NCBI GenBank assembly: GCA_963693285.1
Contig: OY848917.1
Coordinates: forward strand, 5,652,118 to 5,716,117
Reading direction: 5' to 3'
DNA from: Xestospongia muta
Lineage: Eukaryota > Porifera > Demospongiae > Haplosclerida > Petrosiidae
Length of the DNA stretch: 64,000 bases
Part shown: positions 1-12,534 of the stretch, piece by piece
Layout of the letters: each line of letters begins with the position of its first letter
Numbering within the stretch: the first letter of the stretch is position 1
Made by a program: the position numbers and the translations under genes
The notes under the pieces: generated by a model
What the model was told of the DNA's origin: nothing
Seen by the model: only the letters and a program-made list of their open reading frames with translations
Databases searched by the model: none

Positions 1-45
1 GTCTTCTGAACGTTTCTGTTTTCTTGCTCTTAGCAAAGGTTCCAT
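1..45 (-). CDS. HSPA12-like Hsp70-family gene, exon 1 start only (cut by left edge)
   Basis: The first 45 bases, read on the minus strand, encode MEPLLRARKQKRSED. This aligns with the N-terminus of gene A (MAMEPLDRADKQKRSED) and genes B and D (MEPLSRALKQKRTEA). The ATG is at 45-43, and the rest of the gene lies left of the window. It would be one more member of the minus-strand array. Only 15 codons are visible, so whether the gene is intact cannot be judged. The match in sequence, strand and start context makes chance unlikely. Confidence 0.6.
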   Translation of the reverse strand, partial: MEPLLRARKQKRSED

Positions 46-68
46 AGGCGTCGTATCTAGCCAACTCA

Positions 69-180
69 AACCGCTCCCGTTTATTTTGTCATATAATTTT
101 GACACAAACTATGTCGCGCGATTTGCGTCGAAATTAATGACAAAATAAATGGGAGTGGCTCATTTGCTTCTGCATATAAC
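69..180. repeat. Hairpin-like inverted repeat, related copy at 2306-2370
   Basis: CTCCCGTTTATTTTGTCAT near 75-93 is followed by its near-perfect inverse at about 137-156, giving a possible stem with a loop of about 43 nt. The outer right arm, read on the minus strand (GAAGCAAATGAGCCACTCCC), recurs on the plus strand at about 2311-2330 and continues into TCATATAATTTTGACACAAAC, which is also present at about 89-109. These look like MITE ends or a dispersed repeat on either side of the LINE copy. No target-site duplication was identified. Confidence 0.5.
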
Positions 181-185
181 AGACC

Positions 186-2140
186 ATTTTTAAAATTTTT
201 TAATTTTTTTATTGACAAAATGAATGCCCAATAACAACTGCTAGTTAAAGGACACAAACTGAATAGAACAATAATTAATAAAACAGAATTAAGGTATTAA
301 AGTACAGGATATAGTATCATTAATAACACAGAGATAAAATAAGTGACTGATTGTATATGACAGGTTTTACTGTGATGAGTGATGGTGAGTTGATGGTTAG
401 TAAAGAAGCATATTTACTTTAGATTTAAAAGTGATTAGAGATGAGCTAGATTTTACATGATAAGAAAGTGAATTCTACAGAGAGAGAACAGAAGGGACAA
501 ATGAGTTTTATGAGGCAGATGAGTAAGAAAAAGGGATGGTAAAGGTGAGAGGATCAAAGTGACGAAAAGCATAACTTGGCAGAGGTTTGAGAATGAAAAT
601 ATTGAAGGAAAGTAGAGGAGGTTGTTAGTGATTTTATAGAGAAGACATAATTTGGAAATAGAACAAAGAGTTGAGAGGGTCGGAAGGGTAAAAGTTGAGA
701 GAAGAGATGAGTAATGATTGTCCCATTTAGAGAGCACATTAAGTTTTCTCAAGAATCTCAGCATTAGTGGAAGATACAGGTGGATCCCAAACAGAGAAGC
801 AGTAGGAAAAATAGGGAATGACAAGGGAGTGATACAAAGTGAGAAGAGTATGAGGAGAAGCATGCTATAGAAGTTACGGTAGATGATTCCAATAATTTGA
901 CAACCTTTATAGAGGACAAATTGGATATGAGGAGAGCATGATAAATTAGAGGTGATAATAATACCAAGATATTTAAATGAATTGACTCGTTCAAGTTGAG
1001 AACCATCTAAGAAAAGAGGAGAGAGGGAGGTTAGAAAAAAGGGAGACTTACGAGAGACAATCATCTATTTGTTTATTTTGGAGTTGATGGTAAAATGATG
1101 AGAGGTAATCCACAATGTAATAAGATTGATGTTGGATTGAACAGTGGACATTGAGGTTGTAGAAGAAATTTCTTGTGAGAGAAGAATGTCATCAGCATAA
1201 AGAGTGAGGGTGGCTGAAGAGAGGAGGGACAGTTTAGCAATGTCATTTATATAAATGATGAATAAGGGAGGCCCGAGAATGGAATCTTTGGGCACACCAG
1301 AGGTGACTTGAGATTTAGAAGATAGAGAAACATTTATGATTACTTGTTGGGTATGGCCTTGCAGATAACTATGTAGCCAAGACAAAAGAAGAGGAGGAAG
1401 GTTGAGCAAAGATAAGGAGTCAAGTAGAGGCTTGTGAGGGATAGAGTCAAATGCTTTAGTGAGATCAAAGAAAACTGCACAGACTGCATTTTTGTAATCA
1501 AGTGAAGAAAACCAAGAATTGATAGTAGATAATATAGCTGTTTCAGTTGAGAACCCTGGTCGGAAACCAAAATGACAGTTAGAAAGGATGTTGTTCCAAG
1601 ATCTTACTTGGGAGGGAAAGTAGAGAGATTGGGCAATAGTCTGAAGGGGATGAAGAAGAGGTTTTTGATTTGAGAATAGGTATGATATTGGAGTTTTCCA
1701 GTCTAAAGGGAATATACCTGTTGGGAAGGAGAAGTTGAAAATAAGGGAAAGAGGAAGTGAAATACTAGGAGCTGTGTTGTGATGCATGATAGAGGAGGAC
1801 AAGAAGCAGTGTCAATAGGAATACAAGAAATGAGACTGCAGATATCATCTGGGTTACAGAGAAAATCTGGAGAGTTGTCATGGAGTGAAGTAAAGGGATT
1901 ATGAGCTAGAGGAGGTAAAGAAGCAGTTGACTTGTTGAAGCAAGAGGAGAAGTATTGATTTAGGACATCTGCTTTAGAAGAGGATGAAGTTACAGGAGAT
2001 CCATTATGGATAAGGGAGGAATGGAGACAGGTTTAGAGCGAATGCGTTTAACAACTGACCAAAAAGACTGTAGTGAGGGAGAAGTGAGTAAATTATGAAA
2101 GAATTTGGATTTTAGGTGCCTGAGGTAAGCAAGAGTCTTG
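186..2140 (-). mobile_element. Non-LTR retrotransposon (LINE, CR1/L2/jockey-like), 5'-truncated and inactivated
   Basis: Minus-strand translation gives reverse-transcriptase blocks in order. These are a thumb-upstream part around 2130-1800 (FWSVVKRIRSKP), GFRPGFSTE, motif A FFDLTKAFDSIPHKP, the TSGVP..SILGP block, the catalytic YADD box (about 1190-1203), and FKYLGIIITSN with a downstream C-terminal domain to 453. A single in-frame TAG at 1065-1067 splits what is otherwise one continuous frame (HHFTINSKINK, stop, MIVSRKSP). Frame changes also occur near 1640-1700. The 3' UTR seems to end near 190-215 with an AATAAA-like A-rich tail. No endonuclease domain is seen, so the copy is 5'-truncated and not autonomous. 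Confidence 0.88.
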
Positions 2141-2440
2141 TTGCTATATATAATATACAACCAAAATCAGGAACCCAACCCAACTGGAAATATCTCACTG
2201 ACGCTCAACTCTAATAGACTGCTCGTGCCACTCGTGCTCCACGTTTTATTAACAGCACAATATACAGCCAAAATCAACGACTGTATACTTCTATAGGTCT
2301 CTTATATACGGAAGCAACTGAGCCACTCCCATATATTTTCTCATATAATTTTGACACAAACCGAGCGTCATAGCAATGATACAACTTAATGTGTAATAAT
2401 AATTGTAGTCCTGCCTTAAGTTTTATATATATAGAATATA
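2141..2440. other. Non-coding spacer between LINE and pseudogene
   Basis: AT-rich sequence with no supportable exon. It contains the dispersed repeat arm at about 2306-2370 that is related to the hairpin at 69-180. Confidence 0.5.
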
Positions 2441-2965
2441 TAGTCCTCTACCAATAGAAGTGATGCCTGATTTATCAGATGTTAAACCTGCCTGTAAACA
2501 ATGAAACAATACTAACAAAAAAATTGAAAACAGAATATACCATGTAAGCAGCTTCTCTCATCATTCTCTTTGCTCTAGCTTTCCAAATAGCAGTGTAGAT
2601 TTCATCTGACACACACCATCACTCAAATGTGCCAGCAACAAATCTTTAAGATGTATGAACATAAAGGAAAGCAATTACTTCAACTAGAAAGTAATCATTG
2701 CCACCAAATGACTTGATAGTGGTAGTGCAGACTTATAATTGAACAAATATGATTGATATGCGTCATTACCTCATTTCTCTCTAAAAGCATCTTGACTTTT
2801 TCAAAGTAAATATAGTTTGGTAATTGACATATTTTACGGTAGCTATCTTGAACCTTAAATCCAAAATCTTCCACTACACTCTTTCAAATGTATTATAATA
2901 TAGCTGTCTCATCTGTAAGCAGTAGAGTCACCTCCTCAGAAATGTTGGATGATGTGAGATAGACA
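2441..2965 (-). pseudogene. Compressed HSPA12-like pseudogene (remnants of exons 3, 2 and 1)
   Basis: Three pieces match the neighbouring genes on the minus strand. About 2441-2493 is the first codons of exon 3 (AGLTSDKS-like). About 2541-2745 is exon 2, and 2772-2960 is exon 1. Exon 2 has lost about 28 bp after the ATTTGGAAAGC block, which encodes the DWVITVPAI motif. Exon 1 lacks the KKVDGNKC segment. The two exons are separated by only about 30 bp instead of an intron of 0.2-2.7 kb. Nearly all of exon 3 is missing. The closest match by eye is gene B or D. It cannot encode an ATPase. Confidence 0.8.
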
Positions 2966-3099
2966 AAGGTTTAATCTTTGTTAGTAAAACCTTGAGTGCC
3001 AGTTTTATACTAGTTATAATAAATTCTTGCTAAAGCAAGACACAAGAGTATTAGATATTTAATATTTTAGTCTTCCTAAAAATTGGCAATTTTTGATGG

Positions 3100-5235
3100 T
3101 TAAAATTGTTGATTGGAAAGAAAATCACACACAGTTTTCACTTCCTCTCCAGTGACACGATACTTAGCCTTAGCTTGAATTTCTGTCCCACTGAAGTCCA
3201 TAAAAACGTCAACATGACGCTCTCTCACAGGTAAATTATCTGGATTCGGGACATCGATCTTCAATTCCCCAATTTTACTAACATTCATTTTTCCATGCTT
3301 GTCTACTGTGTACTGGACTCCAAGTTCTGGTGTAGAATAGATGGTTAGTGCCACATTAGTACTTTGCTTGCTTCGTGGACATAAATCTGTAGTATACACT
3401 TCGTCAGCACAAGCCAAATCTCCTTTCTGTAAAAACACATTAAAAACATTGTCGCAGTAGTACCCACGCTCATCATCTAAGAAGGTACGATAATGGACAT
3501 CATGTTTATCTGCATCAAATGGCATTGACACTCCAATCCCATATGTAGCGTCAGATTTACGAGACTGAATAATTGATGGGTTTTTCCTCCACATCACTGC
3601 TCCAGTAGCAATTGCAAGGTGGGCATGTTCAGGACAAACAATATTACGGTAAATTCTTCCATTATAGTTACGAATGGATTCTTCAAGTTTCTTGTAAATA
3701 TATTGACATCCTCCAAATCCACCAACAAGATAAATTGTGTCCACTTTAGACTTTAGCTCTTCCAGTGATGCTATAGTACACTGTACAATACCATCAATAG
3801 TAGGTTGAAAAAGTCTTGTTTCAACAACACCATAGTCGATATATAAGGTATCATCTTCATATTCAATACCTTCCATTTGTTCAACATGACTTTCTATTTT
3901 ATCTCCATAATACTCAACAAACGAATTTGGTAAATTGACTGTCAGCTCATCAGAAGCAGTTGCTGTAGCTTTATATGTGTCTCCAAATTTCTTTTTCTCT
4001 TCTTCAAACTCATTATAAAGGAATTTATTAAGTATAGCAGCATTAATAGCCTTATGACGAATAAACCCATCAAATCCTCGGTCACCAACAATATCTTCAA
4101 GTAAATCTGAGAATGCTTTGTTAACTGTTGTTCCACCCCAGGCATTACCTGTTGGTGTCAGGACAACACTGACTTTATTAGCAGCTTCATTGTAATCTTG
4201 TACTGTGATATCTACAGTTCCACCTCCAATATCTACGACCATATAACGTTTAGGTGGTGATGCTAACACAACATTCATTGTGTAGTTTTGAGAATATATA
4301 GCAGCTACTTCTGGTTCAAGAGCTAAGGTTAATTTTTCAGGATTATCTTCAGGTGGCTTTGGTAGCCCACGTCCAACAGGAGTGAAGCTAGTGACACCCA
4401 CATTGTCAGATGTCAGACCAGCCTAAACAATGAAACAAGTATATAATTATATTTCTACTTAAAAGGAAATACCATGTAAGCAGCTTCTCTCATCATTCTC
4501 TTTGCTCTAGCTTTCCAAATAGCTGGTACAGTAATAACCCAGTCAAAGTGTGTAGATTTCATCTGACACACTCCATCATTCAGACGTGCCAGCAACAAGT
4601 CTTTAAGATGTTTGAGTATAAAGGCAATTACTTCAACTAGAAAGTAATCATTGCCACCAAATGACTTAATAGTGGTAGTACGATCTACAGACTATTTGGA
4701 AAAAAGTATTAAAGTAATGTGTAATATTGGCAATTGTTCCATGTCATTGTCTCTATATAACATATTTATAATTACAGATAGACAAGAAGCATTATTAACT
4801 ACAATAATTTTACCCTGTGTTAATTACATTTTCTTGCTAACTTAATAACTGTATCAATATAAACAAGTATGGTTGGTATGTAAGTGGGAGAGTACTTACC
4901 TCATCTCTTTCTAAAAGCATCTTGATTCTTTCAAAGTAAATGTAGCTTGGTAATTGACGAGGACGTATTTTACAGTAGGTATCTTGAGCCTTAAATCCAA
5001 AATCTTCCACTACACACTTGTTACCATCCACCTTCTTTAGTAAGATAGCATTTGGTACTCTTTCAAATGTACTGTTGAGTTTGAACGTGTTCACTTTGTC
5101 ATAACCACGAGTTGCGTACGCTAAAGAGACGAAAGTTGTTCCAAAGTCAATTGCCGCGATATTTTGTCTAGGTAACAAGTTTTGATCTTCTGAACGTTTC
5201 TGTTTGTCTGCTCTGTCCAGAGGTTCCATCGCCAT
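3100..5235 (-). CDS. HSPA12-like Hsp70-family ATPase (gene A), 3 exons
   Basis: Exons on the minus strand are 5235-4900, 4691-4473 and 4422-3100, joined in phase 0 with GT/AG borders (GAG|GTAAGT; AATAG|TCT; ATG|GTATTT; TTTAG|GCT). The product is about 625 aa. Exon 1 holds the phosphate-1 motif IAAIDFGTTFVSLAY. Exon 2 holds DWVITVPAIWKARAKRMM. Exon 3 holds LALEPEVAAIY (equivalent to the Hsp70 catalytic Glu region), phosphate-2 VVDIGGGTVDITV and adenosine motif YLVGGFGGCQYIYKKL. The canonical substrate-binding domain and EEVD tail are absent; the C-terminus ends VCDFLSNQQF. This is the pattern of HSPA12A/B, cytosolic atypical Hsp70s. No disabling change was seen. The start MAMEPLDRADKQKR was chosen by alignment with its paralogues. 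Confidence 0.88.
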
Positions 5236-6044
5236 ATCAAGCCCCTCCTCTTGTCAAATAATAGTAACTTAATGTGCCATGAATAGAAACATTAAATTAT
5301 TGAGTCCCACCAGAAGAAACACTAATGTGAAATTAATACTGAGTCTAGGATACAACATTAATTTCACATTGAAGCATTGCGTCTTCTGCCAGGGCTGTTG
5401 ACACTTCAGTTTGGCAGGTCAGGAGGCATCCTTTGGTCTTGTCTTAAGCTTCATATTTATAGAATCATTAGTTTAAGTTAGCCATCGGTTGCTTGTTAAA
5501 ACTGGTATGGTAACAATGAACATGTAGAGCAGAGACATGCGTGATAATACCTGATGCAGCGAAGATCTTGGTTAAAGTATTTCAGAAAATAGTTCCAATA
5601 CAGCTGCACCGCAGTGCTAATAATCTGACTCTAAGTAAATTATACAAATCTTCAATGTTAATGAGTTCTATATTTTAGTTACTCTTATGAAATAGAAATG
5701 TTGAATCCTTTATCAAAGAGGGTTACCAAACGAGTGCACATTAATGTAGATAGCTTCAGACAAGTAAAAATTACAGGGAGTTCTTTAAAAGGACTTAAGT
5801 AAACAGATTTGTCAGCATTACATTCTATGTTCCATGTAATTGCCCATTCAAGAATCAAGTTGAGATGAGACTGTAGGTATTCACAGTCTGCATGATATAT
5901 GCTGATTTATTTTTGAACATTGAGTGTCATCAGCAAACACATATAGGCTAGATGCAGAGACAAATGATGATTTTAACAACACTATTATTATGATTAACAA
6001 GTCACACATAAAAGCTTATTGAATTAAATGGACATAGTGAGTCA
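5236..6044. other. Intergenic spacer between genes A and B
   Basis: AT-rich DNA with no convincing exon. It contains short scrambled repeats (for example, related words CTGAGTC..ACATTAATTTCACATT near 5340-5370) but no recognisable element. Confidence 0.4.
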
Positions 6045-9000
6045 TTAAATTTCTTGATTAGTGAGTAAATCACAAACAATTTTCACCTCTTCATTAGTTA
6101 TACGATATTTTGCTTTAGCTTGAATTTCAGTACCACTGAAGTCCATGAAAACGTCAACTAAACGTTCATTTCTTGGTTTATTGTCAGGATTTGGCACATC
6201 TATGTCTAGCTGTCCAATCTTTCGAACTGTTGATCTTCCATTTTTGTCCTTTACATACTGGATTCCAACTTGTGAAGATGAATATATTGATATTGACAGC
6301 TTGTCACCACATTCACTATTAGGAAGAAATGATTTTGTGTAAAGTTCATCAGCTATAGCAAATTCTCCTTTTTGAAGGAAGACACACAATACATTCCTAC
6401 ATTTGTATATTTGTTGTTCAGCATCATAAAAGCGATGATGTATGTCATGTTTGTGTTCATCAAAGTCTTGCCTAATCCCTATTCCATATGTAGCATCTGA
6501 TTTACGAGAGTGAATTATTTCTGGATTCCTACGCCACATTACTGCTCCAGTAGCAATTGCAAGATGAGAATGTTCAGGACAAATAATGCTACGGTGAATC
6601 TTTCTGTTGTGTCTATGAATGGATTCTTCAAGTTTCTTGTAAATATATTGACATCCTCCAAATCCACCAACAAGATAAATTGTGCCTACTCTAGAGTTAA
6701 GCTCTTCTAGTGAATCTATAGTGCATTGTACGATACCATCAATAGTAGGTTGGAAAAGTTTTGTTTCAACAACGCCATAGTTGATATATAAGGTATCATC
6801 ATCATATTCAATACCTTCCATTTGTTCGACACGACTTTCTATCTCATCACGATAAAACTCAACAAAAGGACTGGGTAAATTGACTGTTAGTTCATTGGAA
6901 GCAGTTGCTGTAGCTTTGTATGTGTTACCAAATTTCCTTTTCTCTTCTTCAAACTCGTTATAAAGTAATTTATTAAGTATAGCAGCATTAACAGCCTTAT
7001 GACGAACAAACCCATCAAATTCTGGGTCACCAACAATATCTTCAAGCAATTTAGAGAATGCTTTATTAACTGTTGTTCCACCCCAGGCATTACCTGTTGG
7101 TGTAAGGACAACACTGACTTTATTAGCTGTCTCATCTTGTACTGTGATATCTACAGTACCACCTCCAATATCTATGACCATATAACGTTTAGGTGGTGAT
7201 GCCAACTGAACAGTCTTAGTATAGTTTTGAGCATATAAAGCAGCTACTTCAGGCTCTAGTGCTAAAGTTAACTTTTCAGGATTGTCTTCAGGCGGTCTTG
7301 GCAGTCCTCTACCAACAGGAGTGAAGCTTGTGATGCCTGGTTTATCAGATGTTAAACCTGCCTATAAACAATGAAACAATACTAACAAGAAAATGAAAAC
7401 AAAATATACCATGTAAGCAGCTTCTCTCATCATTCTCTTTGCTCTAGCTTTCCAAATAGCTGGTACAGTAATGACCCAGTCAAAGTGTGTAGATTTCATC
7501 TGACGCACTCCATCACTCAGACGTGCCAGCAACAAGTCTTTAAGATGTTTGAGTATAAAGGCAATTACTTCAACTAGAAAGTAATCATTGCCACCAAATG
7601 ACTTGATAGTGGTAGTACGATCTACAGACTTAAGAAGAGTTGTTGAAGAGATCATAACTATTGAGTTAGAATTTATATTGATGGTGTTGTATTCAGTTAA
7701 ATTCTTATATATTCAATTTAATTGTGAAATGTGCTTTTAATTATAACTGCAAATGTTATAGAATAGTATGTAACCTGATTTATAAGAAGGGACCACTTCT
7801 GTCAAAACTACTAGATAAAAACACTTGCATTTAAGTAATTCATTTTAAAGATGATGCTTACTTACTTTTGTATTCAAGTTATCTAATAATATAATAATCT
7901 ATATAAATTAATAGACGTTTAGTGAAAATAATAATAGTTTTAAATTAAGATATATAAATTAGTAAACACTCAGTGAAAAATGCATATAGTTGTGTATATA
8001 TAACAAGTGAATTTAAACAAAACTTTTTTGAGATGTTTTAGCAAAAAATAGTCCCTTTTCACAATCAGGTGACTCATATATATCTGCCTATTACCAATGA
8101 AGTCAATTACTTACTGGTATATATTATACCACTGAACACTAAAACAATGAATATGATTTATTAAGCATCAAAGCCACTTAGAATTTATCATTATCTGGAT
8201 TAATTGTGGTAAATGTATATACAGTAACTAGATATCTTCATACATAATTATTGTAACAGCTTAGTTGTTATGTTCATTTATATTAATATCAGTGAGTGCC
8301 AATCATTTCTAACACTTGTAAAGTTATGATGAGAACAATGTAACACTATCATGTTTGCCTACTCCCACATTGTATGAGTGGATTGAATAAAGTTGTATAT
8401 ATTGTTATATGATGCATATTACATTTCACTAGTAATACAAGCCTCATACATTTTATTACGTACTGTATCAATAAAGGGAGTGTATAAATAATTATGGTTG
8501 TTTTTATCATAACTAACGAGGCTCATTATAATTTATTTATATATCTTTGTATACTACATTGTCCATAATAATTATAGTTTAATATTTTACTGACGAGCAT
8601 GGATGCTTTGCTATGGAAGTTCAGTTGGACTGTCTAAACCTCTGGCCACATACTTTAACATTTAATATTTAGGGTTTAGGGGATAGGGATCAGTATTAAA
8701 ATATGCTGATCTGTAACTATTCCATTGGGCTTCATCAATCCAAGCAGACCAGAATCGATAATATGTAATTTAGGCCATATAAAAAGGAATGTATTAGTGC
8801 AAACCAAAAACATGCTTGATATAACATAATATATAAATATCATTAGTACAGCACACTTGAGTAACTCTAAACTAGTGACAAAAATTCAAATGTTGTACTC
8901 ACCTCATCTCTTTCTAGAAGCATCTTGATTCTTTCAAAGTAAATGTAGTTTGGTAATTGACGAGGACGTACTTTACAGTAGGCATCTTGAGCCTTAAATC

Positions 9001-9253
9001 CAAAATCTTCCACTACACACTTGTTGCCATCTACCTTTTTTAGTAAGATAGCGTTTGGTACTCTTTCAAATGTACTGTTGAGTTTGAACGTGTTCACTTT
9101 GTCATCACCACGAGTAGAATAGGCTAAAGAAACAAATGTCGTCCCAAAATCAATCGCAGCAACAGTCTGCTGTGCTTGTGGTAACCAGCTCACATCTGCT
9201 TCTGTTCGTTTTTGTTTTAAGGCTCTGCTAAGAGGTTCCATTGGTGATGCCAT
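6045..9253 (-). CDS. HSPA12-like Hsp70-family ATPase (gene B), 3 exons
   Basis: Exons are 9253-8903, 7628-7410 and 7361-6045 (351 + 219 + 1317 nt, phase 0), giving about 628 aa. Splice borders are GAG|GTGAGT, TTAAG|TCT, ATG|GTATAT and TATAG|GCA. Motifs are AAIDFGTTFVSLAY in exon 1, DWVITVPAIWKA in exon 2, and LALEPEVAALY, VIDIGGGTVDITVQ and LVGGFGGCQYIYKKL in exon 3. The start at MASPMEPLSRALKQ is preferred over an upstream in-frame Met (9382) because gene D keeps the same start and the same 5' leader (TTCACGCCCAACAAT). The C-terminal segment (HKHDIHHRFYDAEQQ to CDLLTNQEI) is shared with D and differs from A. Intron 1 (1.27 kb) is homologous to intron 1 of D. No substrate-binding domain is present. 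Confidence 0.88.
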
Positions 9254-9549
9254 ATTGTTGGGCGTGAACAAAGGCGTTGACGCGTGCTTAGAGTCGAAGG
9301 AGGGTCTGGCTATGCGAAACAGCCTTTCACATTTGGCACTTTCTGTTTTGGACTTATAGCAAAAATAGTTATTTATTTTCAAAATAAAAGGTACTTAAAA
9401 CAATAGTAATAGTAAATTATAAATTTAAAAAAAAAATTTATCACTTTTAGTTAATGACTACAACATTTGTAAAGTGACCATTTGTATATGTTCATTGAAA
9501 ATATAAGACTACTAAATTTTAATCTTTACCAATTTTATAAAAGTTGATG

Positions 9550-10570
9550 TCAAACAAAATCACAAAATATTCACTTCCATTTCACTGACATGATATTTAT
9601 GTTTAGGTTGAACCTCTGTTCCATTGAGTCAATGAATATGTCAACATAATACTCATTTGGAGGTAAATTATCTACATTAGGAATGTCAACTTTTAATAAT
9701 CCAATCTTCCTAACATTCATTTTTCCATGCTTGGCTACTGTGTACTGCACTCCAATTTCTGGTTTAGAATACATGGTTAGTGTCACATTAGTATCTTGTT
9801 TGAGTCATGGAACTTGAGTCATGCTTCTTGGGCAAAATGAAGTATTCATTTTGTCAGCTTCTCATCAAATGGTATGGATAATTCAATCCCATATATATAA
9901 CATCTGATTTATGAAATTTAATAAGTGATATTTTTTTCTCCATCTACTGTTCCAGTAGCAATTGCAAAGTGAGCAGTTCACTATAAGTCTATAACTGGAA
10001 ATTTTTTCACTGCATTTAAAAAAAAGATTCTTCAAGTTTCTTGTAAATATATATCGACATCCTCCAAATTCACCAACAATGTAAATTGTGTCCACTCTAG
10101 ACTTCAGTTCTTCCAGTGATGCTACAGTACACTGTACAATACCATTGATAGTAGGTTGAAAAAGTCTTGTTTCAACAACACCATATTTAATATATAAGGT
10201 ATCATCCTCATATTCATTCTTTTTCTCTTCTTCAAACTCATTATAAAGTAATTTATTAAGTATAGCAGCATTAACAGCCTTATGACGAATAAAGCCATCA
10301 AATTCCTGGTCACCAACAATATCTTCAAGCAATTCAGAGAATGCTTTCTTACCTGTTGTTCCACCCCAGACATTACCTGTTGGTGTCAGGACAAGACTGA
10401 CTTTATTAGCAGCTTCATTGTAATCTTGTACTGTGATATCTACAGTACCACCTCCAATGTCTACGACCATATAATCTTTAGGTGGTGATGATGACTGATA
10501 AGCTTTAGTGTAATTTTATGTACATAGCAACAATGTTTGGCTCTAGACTAGAGTTAATCTCTAAGGATCT
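9550..10570 (-). pseudogene. HSPA12-like exon 3 pseudogene (locus C)
   Basis: The minus strand preserves VVDIGGGTVDITVQDYNE, a block ending YNEFEEEKKN, then YIKYGVVETRLFQPTI, and a C-terminal piece IGVQYTVAKHGKMNVRKIG. An internal deletion of about 45 codons joins EEEKK directly to NEYEDDTLY. Further frameshifts follow the damaged adenosine motif (VGEFGGCRYIF in place of VGGFGGCQYIY). The segment encoding MDFSGTEIQAKAKYR is scrambled. Exons 1 and 2 are not found beside it. Its sequence is closest to A and to the central part of D. Confidence 0.85.
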
Positions 10571-10574
10571 ATTC

Positions 10575-10711
10575 TGGTAGCTTGGTGCCAATAGATGCTT
10601 GACTAACAGTTCATTGCAACCTATAGTGTCAAATACTTTCATTAGATCAAGAATAAACACATCTATGGAGGACTTAGACTGCATGTGTGCATAAGCAAAA
10701 CTATATCCTCT
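10575..10711 (-). mobile_element. Reverse-transcriptase motif A remnant of a LINE-like element
   Basis: Minus-strand translation reads about 40 codons without a stop, including SSIDVFILDLMKVFDTIGCNE. This matches the non-LTR reverse-transcriptase motif A pattern (FLDL.KAFD.I) and its flanks. It abuts the end of pseudogene C directly. It is too short to assign to a clade. Confidence 0.5.
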
Positions 10712-11021
10712 AATTTAAATCATTTTTACTTTTTACTGATAGCCATGAACTTAATTACTTCACATTCCAGAAGGCTCAGTGGAAGTGATAAGTATTGTTC
10801 TCTATGAATTGATTGAACACATCTAAGTCACAGAATGAAAATAGTTTTACTACCATGTTTGGACATATTATTGCTACGTCAAAAATGGACCAGTAAAAAC
10901 TAGTTTTCTTAAATACCTACCAACCATATTTAGATTTTACTTCACACTGTATCTTTAAATCTGACAGCATCCAGATGAATGTACAATTAAAGTCAAGTAA
11001 TGTACATCTCAATGCACAAGT
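10712..11021. other. Non-coding spacer
   Basis: I see no coding potential or recognised repeat in this AT-rich stretch, which runs up to the TIR beginning at 11022. Confidence 0.4.
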
Positions 11022-11179
11022 CACAGGGAAAATTTTCACTTTACAACGTTTGGAAAATTGATGTTTTACGTTAGTTGTAAAATTTCCACTGGTTAAAAAT
11101 TACCAATCAATGTAATAGTGTTGTATTTTTGATGGTATTTTACCACTCTTTACTACAATCAATGTAAAAAATAACTTGT

Positions 11180-11640
11180 TTTTCCAACAATTGGTATTTT
11201 GTTGGTTATTTACTTACATTAATCCAATGATTGTAATATTAGTGGGGAAATGATGTAAAATTAATGGGAATTTTACATTGTTTTTCCTACGATCGTATTT
11301 GTTATGGTTATTTACTCACACTAATCCAATGACTGTATTATTGTTGTAAAAGTAATGGAAATTTAACATTGTTTTTCCTACCATTGTATTTGTTATGGTT
11401 ATTTACTCACACTAATCCAATGACTGTATTATTGTTGTAAAAGTAATGGGAATTTTACATTGTTTTTCCTACCATCGTATTTGTTATGGTTATTTTCTTA
11501 CACTAATCCAATGACTATATTATAGTTGTAAAAGTAATGGGAATTTTACATTATAGTTTTAACGTTGTATTTATAATGTTAATTCACAATCACTGATCCA
11601 TCAATTAGATCGTTGTTGTAAAACCAATCAATTATTATTA
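11180..11640. repeat. Subterminal tandem repeat, about 90-bp unit, 4-5 diverged copies
   Basis: The words TTTTTCCTAC, GTATTTGTTATGGTTATTTA and CACTAATCCAATGACTGTAT recur at about 11281, 11372 and 11462, with weaker copies on either side. The period is therefore about 90 bp. The array lies just inside the left TIR of the 11022-16321 region, as subterminal repeats of DNA transposons often do. Confidence 0.7.
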
Positions 11641-12057
11641 TTGTATATTCATTGTTGTATTCATGATGTTTTTGTAGAAAAAAGCAATTAAGAAGCTAAT
11701 TTAATTTGAAGTGACATTTACATGTCGTTAGGAATCAAAGAATTATGAAATATTGACTATATCACTACTAGCTACCTCACTAATTTATTAATCATTATAT
11801 CATTATATATTAAATTATGGTGTATATGTTACATTAGTGTTATATATGGATGAAGTAACCACTTGATCCCATTACAATAGATTTTCTCAAATGCCACAAG
11901 CCCACAACTTAAAGCAATAAACAATAAGGTCTTATAATCCATGGTCAACAACAAAAAGATGAGGGAGGAAGGGAAGGAGAGGGAGGGAAAGAGACACCTA
12001 GCATGACACACGTACACACACAGAAAGGGAGGGAAGAAAAGGGAGAGATAAACATAA

Positions 12058-12423
12058 TTAAAGAAAACTTGATAGATACGGTAGCTTGCAACTCAAAATT
12101 ATTGAATCAGCCACAGTATCATTTTTAGTAATCAATGACAGCATAAACTCTGTTGCAATGGTGGCTTTCAAAAAAGCATTTAATATTAAATAGAGCAGGT
12201 ATAATGCGACAATTAATTTTGATGCAATCTCAGTTAACGTTAAGGGTATCTGTTTATGACCGAAATTAAACTGAACACATAATGCAAACATTAATACTTT
12301 AATGAAGCATACACCAAATAAAAACGAGCTAAGAATAATATATACCAAGAACAGAAGATGAATTAACAGAACTGTTGCTTCTAAATTCATGAACCTTAAA
12401 ATTGAAGTCTTACCTAATTGCAT
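12058..12423 (-). CDS. Hypothetical hydrophobic protein or exon, 121 codons
   Basis: This minus-strand frame encodes two or three strongly hydrophobic stretches (LLIHLLFLVYIILSSFLF; IVALYLLYLILNAF), so it could be a membrane-protein exon. I do not recognise the family. A diverged, stop-riddled copy of its middle and C-terminal part lies at 12535-12740, which suggests a real coding ancestor that was duplicated. No flanking exon can be joined with confidence. It lies inside the TIR-bounded region, so captured gene fragments are possible. Confidence 0.3.
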   Translation of the reverse strand: MQLGKTSILRFMNLEATVLLIHLLFLVYIILSSFLFGVCFIKVLMFALCVQFNFGHKQIPLTLTEIASKLIVALYLLYLILNAFLKATIATEFMLSLITKNDTVADSIILSCKLPYLSSFL

Positions 12424-12534
12424 TGTACGTAATATTAGTTAAACTTGACTAATATTCTATGAGTAAGAATTACTTATCTTGCTAGATAGAGTAAGTTATA
12501 ATTACTGTATTATGAAGTCTCTATAAATGGAAAA

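Noticed and set aside
9254..9382. Upstream in-frame Met extending gene B exon 1 by 43 codons (and a similar extension of gene D to 22235)
   Set aside because: The two extensions are unrelated beyond the last dozen codons, whereas the sequence from MAS(P/A) onward is conserved across paralogues; the shared short part is likely 5' UTR.
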